NCBI GenBank assembly: GCA_036276235.1
Contig: DATBDZ010000192.1
Span: forward strand, 1 to 11,471
DNA length: 11,471 bases
Direction of reading: 5' to 3'
Origin: JANWHF01 sp036276235
GTDB lineage: Bacteria > Planctomycetota > Phycisphaerae > Tepidisphaerales > Tepidisphaeraceae
In this document: one piece after another, positions 5,391 through 11,471 of the stretch
Layout of the letters: every line of letters begins with the position of its first letter
How positions within the stretch are numbered: the stretch's first letter is position 1
Position numbers and translations under genes: made by a program
Notes under the pieces: model-generated
Databases searched by the model: none
What the model saw: the letters and a program-made list of their open reading frames with translations, nothing else
Told to the model about the DNA's origin: nothing

Positions 5391-8300
5391 TCATTTCCCC
5401 TGATCCGTCGGGTTGATTCCGGGCAGAACCCCGCTGCGCGGATTGAGAAGCGGAAACGCCTGCTGTGTCGCGGGGCCGCGGCCGGCGGCTCGAAGCTCTG
5501 CCCGGCGCGCCTCCAGAAAATCCATAATCTTGCGCTGGTTCTCCCGTGTCTGGGTAATGATCAATTGGCCGCTCAGCTCGCGTAGGGCGCCGACATGTCC
5601 GCCGTTGTCGATCCATGATGTCCGGTCGATTGAGCTGCGGATTTCTTGGATGAGCTTTGCTTTGAGCTGCTCATCGGGTTTGCCGTTGGCGTCGTTGATC
5701 AGATCGCGAACGTCATAAATGCGATTGAGGGTGTCTTTGGCCAGCTCGTTCTGCGTCGAGATGACGAGAGCCCCGTCTCTGATGACATATCCAAGCGTCG
5801 GCGGATCTCCGCCGATGCCTGCCAGGATCCAATCGATTGCCTTTGACATTTTTATGTGGTGCGCTTTCAGCGTGACAGGCGTTTTTGGATCAATCTTCGC
5901 AGCGTCAAGTGCCTTCCACTCGACGACGATCGGCAGACCGGTCACTCGTTGCAGGCTATCGATGACATCAGTAAATGCCCTTTGGTCGAAGCCGAGTTCA
6001 AGCAGTATTTTGTCAAGTTGCGCCTCGACGCGGCGATCCGCTTCATCGGCTAGTGGAGGTGAATTTGCCGCCGGCCTGGTCGCCGGCTCGCTCGCGATAG
6101 CGATCACAATCACGCCGCGCTCCGGATCGATCCTGTAGGCGAGTTTCGTCTTGCCGGCTCCCGCAAAGCTCAGGACGGTTTTTAGAAAATATGAAACGGG
6201 ACCGGCCGTGGCGAATTCGATGTCGGTATCGGGTGAAATCCCGGCTTTCCGCAACACTTCCCAATCCACGACAATCTCGACGTTGATGTCCCTGCTGATC
6301 AGATTCAGAACATCGCTTAGATGCTCGTGATTGAAGTGCATCTGGGGCCAATCCTTTTCGAGCTTGTTACTGATCTCCAGCTCGCGCTGCATTCGTGTGA
6401 CGGCGTCGGCGGGATGTGGCGCCGCGGCTTGAGTCGTTGAGGAGAAGCGCCGCTCCAGCGCAGCGCGCTGGTTTTGAAGATTAACCTCGTCTTGAAGACG
6501 CGGACGCACGCCCTTTGCCCACTCATCTTCGGGGTATATCGCAAGAAGCTTGTCAACTGCTTTCAGTGCATTCGCATAGTCCCCCGCCTCCATCGATTTG
6601 CGTCCGTCGAGCCTAAGCACCGTGAACTCTCGCTGATCGACGCGAGCAATGACGATAATTCTGCCATCGATGGAATATCGGAGCTTCTCGCCCTTGTCGA
6701 CGTTCGCAAGAATCATCTCGAGCCCCCGCGACATGATCGAATTCTGAATCTTTATCGACACCGGCGAATTTCGATCGATGCCGCCGCCCTTCAAGCTATG
6801 CCAATCGACGACGAAATTGAGCCCACTTACGTCGCAGAGAAAATCAACAACGTCGCCGAAGGGTGTGCGGTCGAAGCTGATTTCCGGCAGGACTCGACCG
6901 AGGGCGGCGACGGTTTGGTGATCGGGCTCCAACGGGCCGACGAGAAGCACGGCGTCAGCGGCCCGCTGATTCATGTGGAGATGACCCTGAGTCGTAACCG
7001 TGATGGCACCATGCTCCATCACGGCACGGAGGGCGGGTTGGTCATCCCGTACTGATTTGAGCGTCAGGTCCAGAGCCTGGCGCAATGTGATCTTCTTCAA
7101 CGAGAGAGTGACTGGCGTGTTTGAATCGACGTTGGCGATTTGCAGCGCATCCCAGTCAACGTCAATTCCTACAGCGGCGGAGTTGCCCAGGAAATTGATG
7201 GCATCTCTGAGCTTCGCCCCGCTAAACTTCACCTGTCGAATAACACGATCGAGCGTCTTAAGGTCATCGGCGCTCGGTCCCGCATGCGGCGCTTTACGCA
7301 CTTCACCGCTCGACAATGCAGAGCCAAGCTTGACGCGAACAACTTCGCCGCTGGGGCGGGCATATTGCAGCTCGTACGAACCCTCGGCATCCGGGGCGGC
7401 GTCAACGATCTTTCCGCCGGTAGCCCTGACAATACTTCCGGCGCGCAACCTCACGTTGCTTCGGTCGCGCGAATCCTCGATGACGACAATCGGTTTCCCA
7501 TCCTCCACTTGGATCCCGCGGAAAATCGTATATTCCTCCGGATCGGCCGGACGGTTCGGTTGAGTTGCTATCGTTACTGATGGCGGATTGCCGGCAGTTG
7601 AATCAGGAGAGACGGCCTGCTTCGCCCGCGTCAGCGAGAGCGGCAACGCGACAATCGCCGCGCAGGCGATCAGCGCCGTCCATCCCATTTTCCGGTTTCC
7701 CTGTCGGCTGCGGATCATGAGGAGCCTCCTCTGGAGGTGTTTGAAATCTCCGACGCCGCTGGCCAGTAGCGGGAGCGACGAGCGCGACGCGGCGAAATCG
7801 ATCGCATCGACCAACGCGGCGGCGTAATCATCCGCATACTGCGGCAATGCCCAGGTCACCCAGGCGTCGCAGCACAATTCCTCGGCGATGCGAAGCTGCC
7901 GCCGCGCGAGCCAGGTGAGCGGGTTCCACCAGTGGATCAGCGTGACCAGAAGCTCCAAGCCGCGCACCCAATGATCGCGCCTTCGATAATGTGCCAGCTC
8001 ATGCAGCAAGAGCGCATCGCGCTGTGAATCGGTCAGTTGGTCCCAGAGCCGGCGTGGAATCAGCAGGCGCACCGGAAGTGGGAAACCCAGCAGCATCGGC
8101 GAGATCGGCGCCGCAATAAACGCGACCGTCGGCGCGCCGCGAAGAGCAAGCGACCGAGCGAGACCATCGGCTCGATTGCGGACATCCGGCGGCACATCAA
8201 CCGCAAAACGCAGGAGCTTCGAGAACCGTCGCAGACGAATCAATGCGATCGTCGCAAACACAATCGATCCGCAAATCCAGAGCGAAACCGCGGCGACCGA

Positions 8301-8648
8301 TGCGTTCTCCCAGTTTACCCTTTGCGGCTTTTGGGCTTGAACAATGGGCGAAATGACAGGCGGTGCTGTGCGTTCAATAGAATCAATCGCGACGTAAGAA
8401 CGGAGGGCCGGGTCCTGGGCAGCTTCAATGCGCGGCGCAGCTACGGTCGATGCCGTCACCGGCTTTTCCAACCCAATCGTCACCGGAATCGCCCAGATCG
8501 GCGGCGTAATCAGCTTCACCAGCACCAGCACCCACAGAATATGCGTCAGCGCCGGCCGGCGAAGAAATAGCGACGCCACGATCGCCAGCAGCGCGAGTAT
8601 TGCCGCGCCGAGGGAGTTTTGCGCCGCCAGGGTGAGAAGCTCGCGCAT
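5391..8648 (-). CDS. M56 (BlaR1-like) membrane metalloprotease with four STN-like sensor repeats
   Basis: The first ~340 residues follow BlaR1/MecR1: membrane helices near 13-29, 36-56, 117-138 and 322-340, and a zinc protease domain with HELAH (216-220) and the downstream acidic ligand region AEELCCD (255-261). In known members this domain signals into the cell and causes loss of the BlaI repressor. The penicillin-binding sensor is missing. Instead, after a beta-rich stretch (373-445), there are four related ~90-residue modules (about 471-555, 587-669, 766-851, 881-966), each with an amphipathic helix, then I-x-V-[DE]-W-x-x-L, then TPV-type strands, resembling the secretin/TonB short N-terminal fold. 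A helical TPR-like segment (673-765) separates modules 2 and 3; a further secretin-like stretch (977-1045) and a Pro/Gly tail end the 1085 residues. The start is ATG 8648, with GAGAGG 7 nt upstream overlapping the blaI stop. The sensed ligand is unknown. Confidence 0.85.
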   Translation of the reverse strand: MRELLTLAAQNSLGAAILALLAIVASLFLRRPALTHILWVLVLVKLITPPIWAIPVTIGLEKPVTASTVAAPRIEAAQDPALRSYVAIDSIERTAPPVISPIVQAQKPQRVNWENASVAAVSLWICGSIVFATIALIRLRRFSKLLRFAVDVPPDVRNRADGLARSLALRGAPTVAFIAAPISPMLLGFPLPVRLLIPRRLWDQLTDSQRDALLLHELAHYRRRDHWVRGLELLVTLIHWWNPLTWLARRQLRIAEELCCDAWVTWALPQYADDYAAALVDAIDFAASRSSLPLLASGVGDFKHLQRRLLMIRSRQGNRKMGWTALIACAAIVALPLSLTRAKQAVSPDSTAGNPPSVTIATQPNRPADPEEYTIFRGIQVEDGKPIVVIEDSRDRSNVRLRAGSIVRATGGKIVDAAPDAEGSYELQYARPSGEVVRVKLGSALSSGEVRKAPHAGPSADDLKTLDRVIRQVKFSGAKLRDAINFLGNSAAVGIDVDWDALQIANVDSNTPVTLSLKKITLRQALDLTLKSVRDDQPALRAVMEHGAITVTTQGHLHMNQRAADAVLLVGPLEPDHQTVAALGRVLPEISFDRTPFGDVVDFLCDVSGLNFVVDWHSLKGGGIDRNSPVSIKIQNSIMSRGLEMILANVDKGEKLRYSIDGRIIVIARVDQREFTVLRLDGRKSMEAGDYANALKAVDKLLAIYPEDEWAKGVRPRLQDEVNLQNQRAALERRFSSTTQAAAPHPADAVTRMQRELEISNKLEKDWPQMHFNHEHLSDVLNLISRDINVEIVVDWEVLRKAGISPDTDIEFATAGPVSYFLKTVLSFAGAGKTKLAYRIDPERGVIVIAIASEPATRPAANSPPLADEADRRVEAQLDKILLELGFDQRAFTDVIDSLQRVTGLPIVVEWKALDAAKIDPKTPVTLKAHHIKMSKAIDWILAGIGGDPPTLGYVIRDGALVISTQNELAKDTLNRIYDVRDLINDANGKPDEQLKAKLIQEIRSSIDRTSWIDNGGHVGALRELSGQLIITQTRENQRKIMDFLEARRAELRAAGRGPATQQAFPLLNPRSGVLPGINPTDQGK

Positions 8649-8659
8649 GGCCCAACCTC

Positions 8660-9049
8660 TCAATTCTTGCGTGTGCGCCGGCGAACCAGTTGCCGCAGCG
8701 CGCGGCGTTCGTCCTCGCTCAGCCCGCGCGCACCCGCTAGATGCGTCAGCACCGGCACCAGCGATCCTTCGCAAAGCGTATCGACCACCTGCTGGATCCG
8801 CCGACCCACCAGCTCTTCGCGGCCGACCTGCGCGCTGAACAGATGCACATGAAGCGTCCGATCGCGGCTGACAAACCCCTTGGCTTCCAGCCGATCCAGC
8901 AGCTTTTGCACGGTGGCGTAATGCGAAGTCGCGCCGCCGGGATAGAGCAGATCGGTGACCTGGCGAATGCTCGCCGCCCCCCGCTCCCAGAGCACCTGCA
9001 TCACGGCAAGCTCGGTTTCAGTCACATCGCCACGCGGCTTATCAGTCAT
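8660..9049 (-). CDS. blaI: BlaI/MecI-family transcriptional repressor
   Basis: Dimeric winged-helix repressor that binds dyads in promoters and is inactivated by a partner M56 protease (family knowledge). The 129 residues begin TETELAVMQVLWERGAASIRQVTDLL, the family signature at 10-35; the winged helix runs to about 72 (SHYATVQKLLDRLEAKGFVSRDR is the recognition helix and wing). A C-terminal dimerisation helix region rich in Arg/Leu follows. It is first in a two-gene unit: the M56 gene begins 11 nt after its stop and its ribosome site overlaps that stop. The ATG at 9049 has no Shine-Dalgarno; a promoter and a dyad lie immediately upstream, suggesting autoregulation and leaderless translation. 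BlaI here is a family name, not evidence of beta-lactam resistance: no beta-lactamase gene is in the window. Confidence 0.93.
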   Translation of the reverse strand: MTDKPRGDVTETELAVMQVLWERGAASIRQVTDLLYPGGATSHYATVQKLLDRLEAKGFVSRDRTLHVHLFSAQVGREELVGRRIQQVVDTLCEGSLVPVLTHLAGARGLSEDERRALRQLVRRRTRKN

Positions 9050-9052
9050 GGT

Positions 9053-9068
9053 GTCTGACTTGTAAGAC
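9053..9068. promoter_or_regulatory. Possible BlaI operator dyad
   Basis: GTCTGACTTGTAAGAC has the symmetric form GTCTnACnnGTnAGAC, close in style to the TACA/TGTA dyads bound by BlaI, MecI and CopY. It overlaps the predicted -10 box and ends 4 bp before the blaI ATG. The word GTCTGA recurs at 9074-9079, exactly 21 bp (two helical turns) away, beside the -35 box. Assignment to BlaI is inference. Confidence 0.45.
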
Positions 9069-9087
9069 GAGGCGTCTGATATGTCAA
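9059..9087 (-). promoter_or_regulatory. Sigma-70-like promoter of the blaI/M56 operon, predicted leaderless
   Basis: On the minus strand: perfect -35 TTGACA (9082-9087), a 17-bp spacer and -10 TACAAG (9059-9064, 4 of 6). The -10 ends 9 nt before the ATG, giving a predicted 5' leader of only about 2-4 nt, matching the lack of a Shine-Dalgarno site. Confidence 0.6.
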
Positions 9088-9143
9088 GAGAATTGTAGTG
9101 GCACGGGCGGGCCGTATGAAATCGAAACCCGTCTCCGATATCT

Positions 9144-9231
9144 AAGGGGACGCACCCCTTCGGTCATGGGCGATTTCGAAGGGGACGCACCCCTTCGATA
9201 TTCTCCGTCGTGGAGGGGTGCGTCCCCTTCA
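9144..9231. repeat. Three copies of AAGGGGACGCACCCCTT palindromic element
   Basis: Direct copies at 9144-9162 and 9177-9197 and an inverted copy at 9212-9231 (GGGGTGCGTCCCC). Each unit has AAGGGG and CCCCTT arms around ACGCA. It lies upstream of the blaI promoter, between it and the DUF5335 terminator. Confidence 0.85.
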
Positions 9232-9263
9232 ATCTCTTGCATGCCGGGGACCTGATGAAAAAT

Positions 9264-9287
9264 AGGTGGATGTCATGACATCCACCT
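9264..9287 (-). terminator. Terminator-like 24-bp perfect palindrome after the DUF5335 gene
   Basis: AGGTGGATGTCA joined to its exact complement TGACATCCACCT. Read on the minus strand it is followed by ATTTTTC, as for a factor-independent terminator of the DUF5335 gene, whose stop lies about 50 bp upstream. It would also insulate the blaI promoter. The stem is not GC-rich, and a fully symmetric palindrome could equally be a protein-binding dyad. Confidence 0.55.
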
Positions 9288-9336
9288 CTTCTTGAATTCG
9301 AATCACGGGTGAGCCGCCCGTGTCGCTGACATTTAG

Positions 9337-9681
9337 TCAGTTTGGCTTCGACAAGTGGATCAGCGTTACCGGTCCTTGTGCCGGTTCGATTTGCAGGTCT
9401 ACGGAATCCTCCGATGGATCGGCGCGGCGGATGTGCAGGGCCATGTCGACAACATGGTTCACATGGCTCGAGGGATCATCGCCGAGGCTGATGTCGATGG
9501 CGCAGGCGCGGGTGCCTCGGGTATCGAAGCTGATGCCTTGCAGCGGCATGTTCTCGGCGACGCGCTGCGGGCCGGATTGCTTGTCGAGCACCTCGACGCT
9601 CGTCAGCCAGCCAAGATGATCGCGGCTGAATTGATTGAAAAACTCGACCCAGTCTTCGGATTTAATGCTTTGGGTGTCCAT
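9337..9681 (-). CDS. DUF5335 family protein
   Basis: The 114 residues are of unknown function, recognised by the DUF5335 pattern: an N-terminal helix SEDWVEFFNQFSRDHLGWLTSVEVLD (8-33), then ENMPLQGISFDTRG (43-56), AIDISLGD (61-68), HVNHVVDMALHIR (73-85) and VDLQIEPAQGPVTLIHL (94-110), an alternating-strand pattern like other members. It is soluble, with no signal peptide or membrane segment. The start ATG 9681 has AGAGAGG 6 nt upstream. It is transcribed as a single gene away from trpA, and a palindrome followed by T-rich sequence lies just downstream. The family is often seen in stress or housekeeping contexts but no reaction is known; nothing here suggests a link to blaI or trpA. Confidence 0.75.
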   Translation of the reverse strand: MDTQSIKSEDWVEFFNQFSRDHLGWLTSVEVLDKQSGPQRVAENMPLQGISFDTRGTRACAIDISLGDDPSSHVNHVVDMALHIRRADPSEDSVDLQIEPAQGPVTLIHLSKPN

Positions 9682-9707
9682 TGTTGGCCTCTCTTTCTAC
9701 ATGTGGG

Positions 9708-9799
9708 GGGTTCAGGGTTCGGGGTTCAGTACGGGAAGGCCACATAGCGAATACCCTTCTCTGCATGTCCTGAACCCTGAACCCTGAACCCCGAACCCT
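9708..9799. repeat. Inverted repeat of GGTTCAGGGTTC units
   Basis: The left arm 9708-9728 (GGGTTCAGGGTTCGGGGTTC) and right arm 9771-9791 (complementary with one mismatch) flank about 42 bp; the right side continues with another GAACCCCGAACCCT to 9799. It sits in the divergent gap between the DUF5335 gene and trpA. It is telomere-like in look only. Confidence 0.8.
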
Positions 9800-9890
9800 C
9801 CCGATCTGCAATCACCGAGCCAAACATTGAGAAGAGAACGATGTTTCTTATGATTCGGTCAGAAAAGAAGTTTGGCGAAGGACATTGAGC

Positions 9891-10718
9891 ATGAATTCAA
9901 CGACCGCCGCACGGCGGAGCATCGAGCAGGTGTTCGGCGAATTGGCGCGGGCAAAGCGGATCGGCCTGGTGGCGTTTATTCCGGCGGGATATCCGAATCT
10001 TGCTACGACCTCGGCCGTGCTTCCCGCGCTGGAAGCCGGGGGCGCGAGCGTGATCGAGGTGGGATTTCCCTTTTCCGATCCGATCGCGGATGGGCCGACG
10101 ATTCAGGCGGCGTTTACCGAGACGCTTAAGGCCGGGCTGAAGGTGGATGACATCTTTGCCGCCGTGGCGCGCGAGCGAGAAAACGTCTCGATCCCGATCG
10201 TCGGCATGCTCAGCTACAGTATTGTCTGGCGATATGGGGTGAAGCGTTTTGTGGCGGCGGCCAAATCTGCGGGCTTCGATGGGTTGATCCTTCCGGATTT
10301 GCCGCCGCCCGAGGCGCAGTCGGTTTGCGGAATCGTGCGCGCCGGGGGGTTGGATACGACGCTGCTCGTCGCGCCCACGACGACGCCGGCGCGCCGGGCG
10401 GAGATTGCAAAGCTGAGCAGCGGGTTCATCTATTATCTTTCGGTTTCGGGAATCACCGGCGAGCGCGATCAATTGCCGACCGATGTGGCCGCCAATGTTC
10501 GCCAACTGAAAAGCCTGACCGACCGACCAGTCTGCGTCGGCTTTGGGATTCATCGCCCGCAGCAGATTGCGCAGCTTGCAGGCGTGGCCGACGGGGCGAT
10601 CGTTGGGACGGCCTTTGTGAAACAGTTAACCCAGCACGCCGCCACCGGGCCGGCGGGGACCGCCGAGCGAATGACGGCGTATACGCGGGAGTTATTGGCG
10701 CTCGCGTCCTATAAGTAA
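9891..10718 (+). CDS. trpA: Tryptophan synthase alpha subunit
   Basis: Cytosolic alpha subunit of the alpha2-beta2 tryptophan synthase; it cleaves indole-3-glycerol phosphate to indole and glyceraldehyde 3-phosphate and passes indole to TrpB (EC 4.2.1.20). The 275-residue TIM barrel has the family landmarks: FIPAGYPN (29-36), IEVGFPFSDPIADGPTIQ (55-72) with catalytic Glu56 and Asp67, then YGVKRF, GFDGLILPDLPPPEA, the phosphate-side block FIYYLSVSGITGER, VGFGIHRPQQI and GAIVGTAFVK. ATG 9891 is preferred over TTG 9885 because AAGGA at 9878-9882 gives the right spacing. No trpB, trpF or other trp gene is in the window, so trpA is detached from a usual operon, at least on its upstream side. After the stop there is only a short palindrome with five T (10747-10760), a weak terminator candidate. 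Confidence 0.97.
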   Translation: MNSTTAARRSIEQVFGELARAKRIGLVAFIPAGYPNLATTSAVLPALEAGGASVIEVGFPFSDPIADGPTIQAAFTETLKAGLKVDDIFAAVARERENVSIPIVGMLSYSIVWRYGVKRFVAAAKSAGFDGLILPDLPPPEAQSVCGIVRAGGLDTTLLVAPTTTPARRAEIAKLSSGFIYYLSVSGITGERDQLPTDVAANVRQLKSLTDRPVCVGFGIHRPQQIAQLAGVADGAIVGTAFVKQLTQHAATGPAGTAERMTAYTRELLALASYK

Positions 10719-10787
10719 CGGCGGCTTCAGCGTTTGTCAGTGCGGGATCGGCCGATTTTTCAGCGGGTAGAAAATTGCTCCAACTAT

Positions 10788-10806
10788 CTAACCCACACGC
10801 GGTTAG
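10788..10806 (+). promoter_or_regulatory. Small hairpin CTAACC / GGTTAG before the sigma gene
   Basis: Six-base perfect arms with a 7-nt loop, 12 bp before the sigma factor ATG. It may be a dyad or an mRNA structure near the start codon; function is unknown. Confidence 0.3.
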
Positions 10807-10818
10807 AGTGTCCTATTC

Positions 10819-11445
10819 ATGGAGCCACGCGCCAGTGAGACCGGAACACCACCCACCGTCGGGCCAACCGACGGCCAGCTTGTTGCGCAGGTGCTCGGCG
10901 GACAGCGCGAGGCATTTGACGCGCTGATCCGGAAATATCAGCGGCAGGCGGTTGCCGTTTCGTATCGACTGCTCGGTAATACGCATGATTCACTGGAGGT
11001 GACGCAGGAGGCGTTTCTCAAGGCGTTCAGCAGCCTGGCGACGCTGCAAAAGCCGGAGGCGTTTGGCGGATGGTTGATGCGGATCGTTTCCAACCTTTCG
11101 CTCAACTTTCGCCGCGGCCGCAAAACGCGATCGCAACTGCCGCTCGATGATCTGCTGGCCGCCGGCGACTCCCCTTCCGGCGAACCGGCCGGCGGCAACA
11201 GCGAATGGACGGCCCGCGATGATGATCCGGTGCATCACCTGGAGAGCCGCGAGATGGGCCAGAAGCTCAAGGAAGCGATGGCCCAGCTCCCCGAAAAACA
11301 GCGGCTGGCGCTGGTGATGTTCACAATCGAGCAGTTGCCGCAAAAGCAGGTCGCTGAAGCTTTGCAGTGCAGCGTCGAGGCGGTGAAGTGGCATGTGTTT
11401 CAGGGAAGGAAGAAGTTGAAGGAACTTCTCAAAGATGTTTTGTGA
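10819..11445 (+). CDS. ECF-type RNA polymerase sigma factor
   Basis: Alternative sigma factor that directs RNA polymerase to a specific promoter set. The 208 residues show sigma region 2 at about 33-101 (FDALIRKYQRQAVAVSYRLLGN.., then EVTQEAFLKAFSSLATLQKPEAFGGWLMRIVSNLSLNFRRGRK) and region 4 at about 152-204 (LPEKQRLALVMFTIEQLPQKQVAEALQCSVEAVKWHVFQGRKKLKELL, with the HTH). The acidic, Gly/Ser-rich linker between (105-145) is normal for ECF factors; regions 1.1 and 3 are absent. No extra C-terminal domain. ATG 10819 is the first start in a frame matching the family; its Shine-Dalgarno is weak. An anti-sigma gene would be expected next but the window ends 26 bp after the stop. Which ECF group it belongs to cannot be fixed from sequence reading alone. 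Confidence 0.93.
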   Translation: MEPRASETGTPPTVGPTDGQLVAQVLGGQREAFDALIRKYQRQAVAVSYRLLGNTHDSLEVTQEAFLKAFSSLATLQKPEAFGGWLMRIVSNLSLNFRRGRKTRSQLPLDDLLAAGDSPSGEPAGGNSEWTARDDDPVHHLESREMGQKLKEAMAQLPEKQRLALVMFTIEQLPQKQVAEALQCSVEAVKWHVFQGRKKLKELLKDVL

Positions 11446-11471
11446 GTTGTGGGTTGTTGGTTGTGGGTCGA

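Noticed and set aside
5391..8648. Beta-lactam sensor BlaR1
   Set aside because: The protease half fits, but no penicillin-binding motifs are present after the fourth membrane helix and no beta-lactamase is nearby.
9708..9799. Telomere-like GGGTTCAGGG repeats
   Set aside because: They form an inverted pair within a normal divergent gap; nothing suggests a replicon end.
10747..10760. Terminator after trpA (ATCGGCCGAT then T-run)
   Set aside because: The palindrome is 10 bp, allowing only a 3-bp stem; too weak to list as a feature.

Overview
The window looks like a chromosomal piece of a GC-rich bacterium, most plausibly a planctomycete (Phycisphaerae-like). The reasons are a planctomycete-type ImuB N-terminus, a BlaI/M56 pair whose sensor half is made of secretin-N/STN-like repeats, an ECF sigma factor of the kind common there, and gaps crowded with palindromic repeats. 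The taxonomy is inferred from protein style and repeats, not proven.

Layout: (1) 1-667, minus strand: the N-terminal 222 codons of imuB (error-prone repair), running off the left edge. Its reading frame contains three copies of a GC-rich palindromic repeat. (2) 668-1161: no gene; a 24-bp perfect inverted repeat, a 194-bp nested inverted-repeat element and a hairpin in the pckG leader. (3) 1162-2979, plus strand: pckG, GTP-dependent PEP carboxykinase with all visible catalytic residues except that the P-loop Cys is Ser. (4) 2980-4432: about 1.45 kb without a believable gene, a mosaic of tandem and inverted repeats including an 8-bp unit in 8 copies. (5) 5156-4433, minus strand: a two-gene unit, a small DUF2089-type HTH regulator followed by a three-helix membrane protein. 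(6) 9049-5391, minus strand: a blaI-type repressor followed by a 1085-residue M56 (BlaR1-like) membrane metalloprotease. Its extracytoplasmic part has no penicillin-binding domain but four related ~90-residue modules. (7) 9681-9337, minus strand: a DUF5335 protein with its own terminator palindrome. (8) 9891-10718, plus strand: trpA, with no other trp gene in view. (9) 10819-11445, plus strand: an ECF sigma factor.

Two local regulatory circuits stand out. In the BlaI/M56 pair the protease would sense something outside the membrane through its repeat modules and lead to removal of BlaI, by analogy with BlaR1/BlaI; the ligand and targets are unknown. The DUF2089/membrane pair may be a similar small regulator-plus-membrane unit. 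Both regulators have a good sigma-70-like promoter ending so close to the ATG that the transcripts are predicted to be leaderless or nearly so, while the second gene of each pair has a clear Shine-Dalgarno site. The remaining genes (imuB, pckG, trpA, DUF5335, ECF sigma) show no functional link to one another.
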